A stretch of DNA of 23,515 bases. It comes from SAR324 cluster bacterium. Lineage in GTDB: Bacteria; SAR324; XYD2-FULL-50-16. The number at the start of each line of letters is the position of its first letter. Within the stretch, counting starts at the first letter, position 1. Below the pieces are notes generated by a model, which did no database searches, was not told where the DNA came from, and worked only from the letters and a program-made list of their open reading frames with translations. Location: the NCBI GenBank assembly GCA_002401295.1, contig NVSR01000033.1:1-23515 (forward strand), read 5' to 3'. Of the stretch, positions 23,493-23,515 are shown in pieces. The position numbers were made by a program, and so were the translations under genes.

Positions 23493-23515
23493 AGGTGCTC
23501 TCTTTTTTTCGGGCT

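Overview
The window comes from a Gram-negative bacterium of middling GC content. The clearest signs are a YidC with a large periplasmic domain after its first membrane segment, an HrcA/CIRCE-controlled chaperone operon, and the core order rpmH-rnpA-yidD-yidC. A proteobacterial or deltaproteobacteria-like lineage is plausible, but the sequence alone does not let me name one.

Layout. (1) 1-256: dispersed repeats and a possible promoter. (2) 317-3634: a large PLD/superfamily-2 helicase with an embedded LexA/S24-like domain and a DUF3427 tail. (3) 3635-7783 is an accessory patch. It holds an AT-rich DUF2971 gene that looks like a single integron gene cassette, because its stop codon is followed at once by an attC-like site. 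Next come the start of a second cassette-like ORF, a complete group II intron on the minus strand whose exon-binding sequences match its own 5' exon, a fragment of a second related intron, and the 3' remnants of two metabolic genes (an enoyl-CoA hydratase and an antibiotic-biosynthesis-type monooxygenase). (4) 7784-11092, minus strand: hisD-hisB-hisH-hisF, with no hisA. (5) 11163-11375: traces of an IS200/IS605-type element. (6) 11428-12834: an EcsC-like gene of unknown function. (7) 12835-13416: tandem repeats, then a promoter and CIRCE operator. (8) 13417-18452: hrcA-grpE-dnaK-dnaJ, closed by a strong terminator at 18517-18540. (9) 18578-20788: a cation/proton antiporter fused to a TrkA-N-like domain and a PTS EIIA domain. 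(10) 20898-23339: rpmH-rnpA-yidD-yidC with translational overlaps. (11) 23340-23515: more dispersed repeats.

How the genes work together. The chaperone operon is a textbook heat-shock unit: HrcA binds CIRCE and represses its own operon, and GrpE, DnaK and DnaJ form the folding machine. The rpmH-rnpA-yidD-yidC block links ribosome assembly, tRNA 5' processing and membrane-protein insertion. The his genes cover the middle and last steps of histidine synthesis. The accessory patch between the helicase and the his operon is where the unusual biology lies. It shows gene capture (cassette), retroelement insertion (intron) and gene decay (truncated genes) within about 3.5 kb. An 82-bp sequence occurs near both ends of the window in opposite orientations (about 89% identical by eye). 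It belongs to a dispersed intergenic repeat family rather than bounding a mobile element, since core genes lie between the copies.
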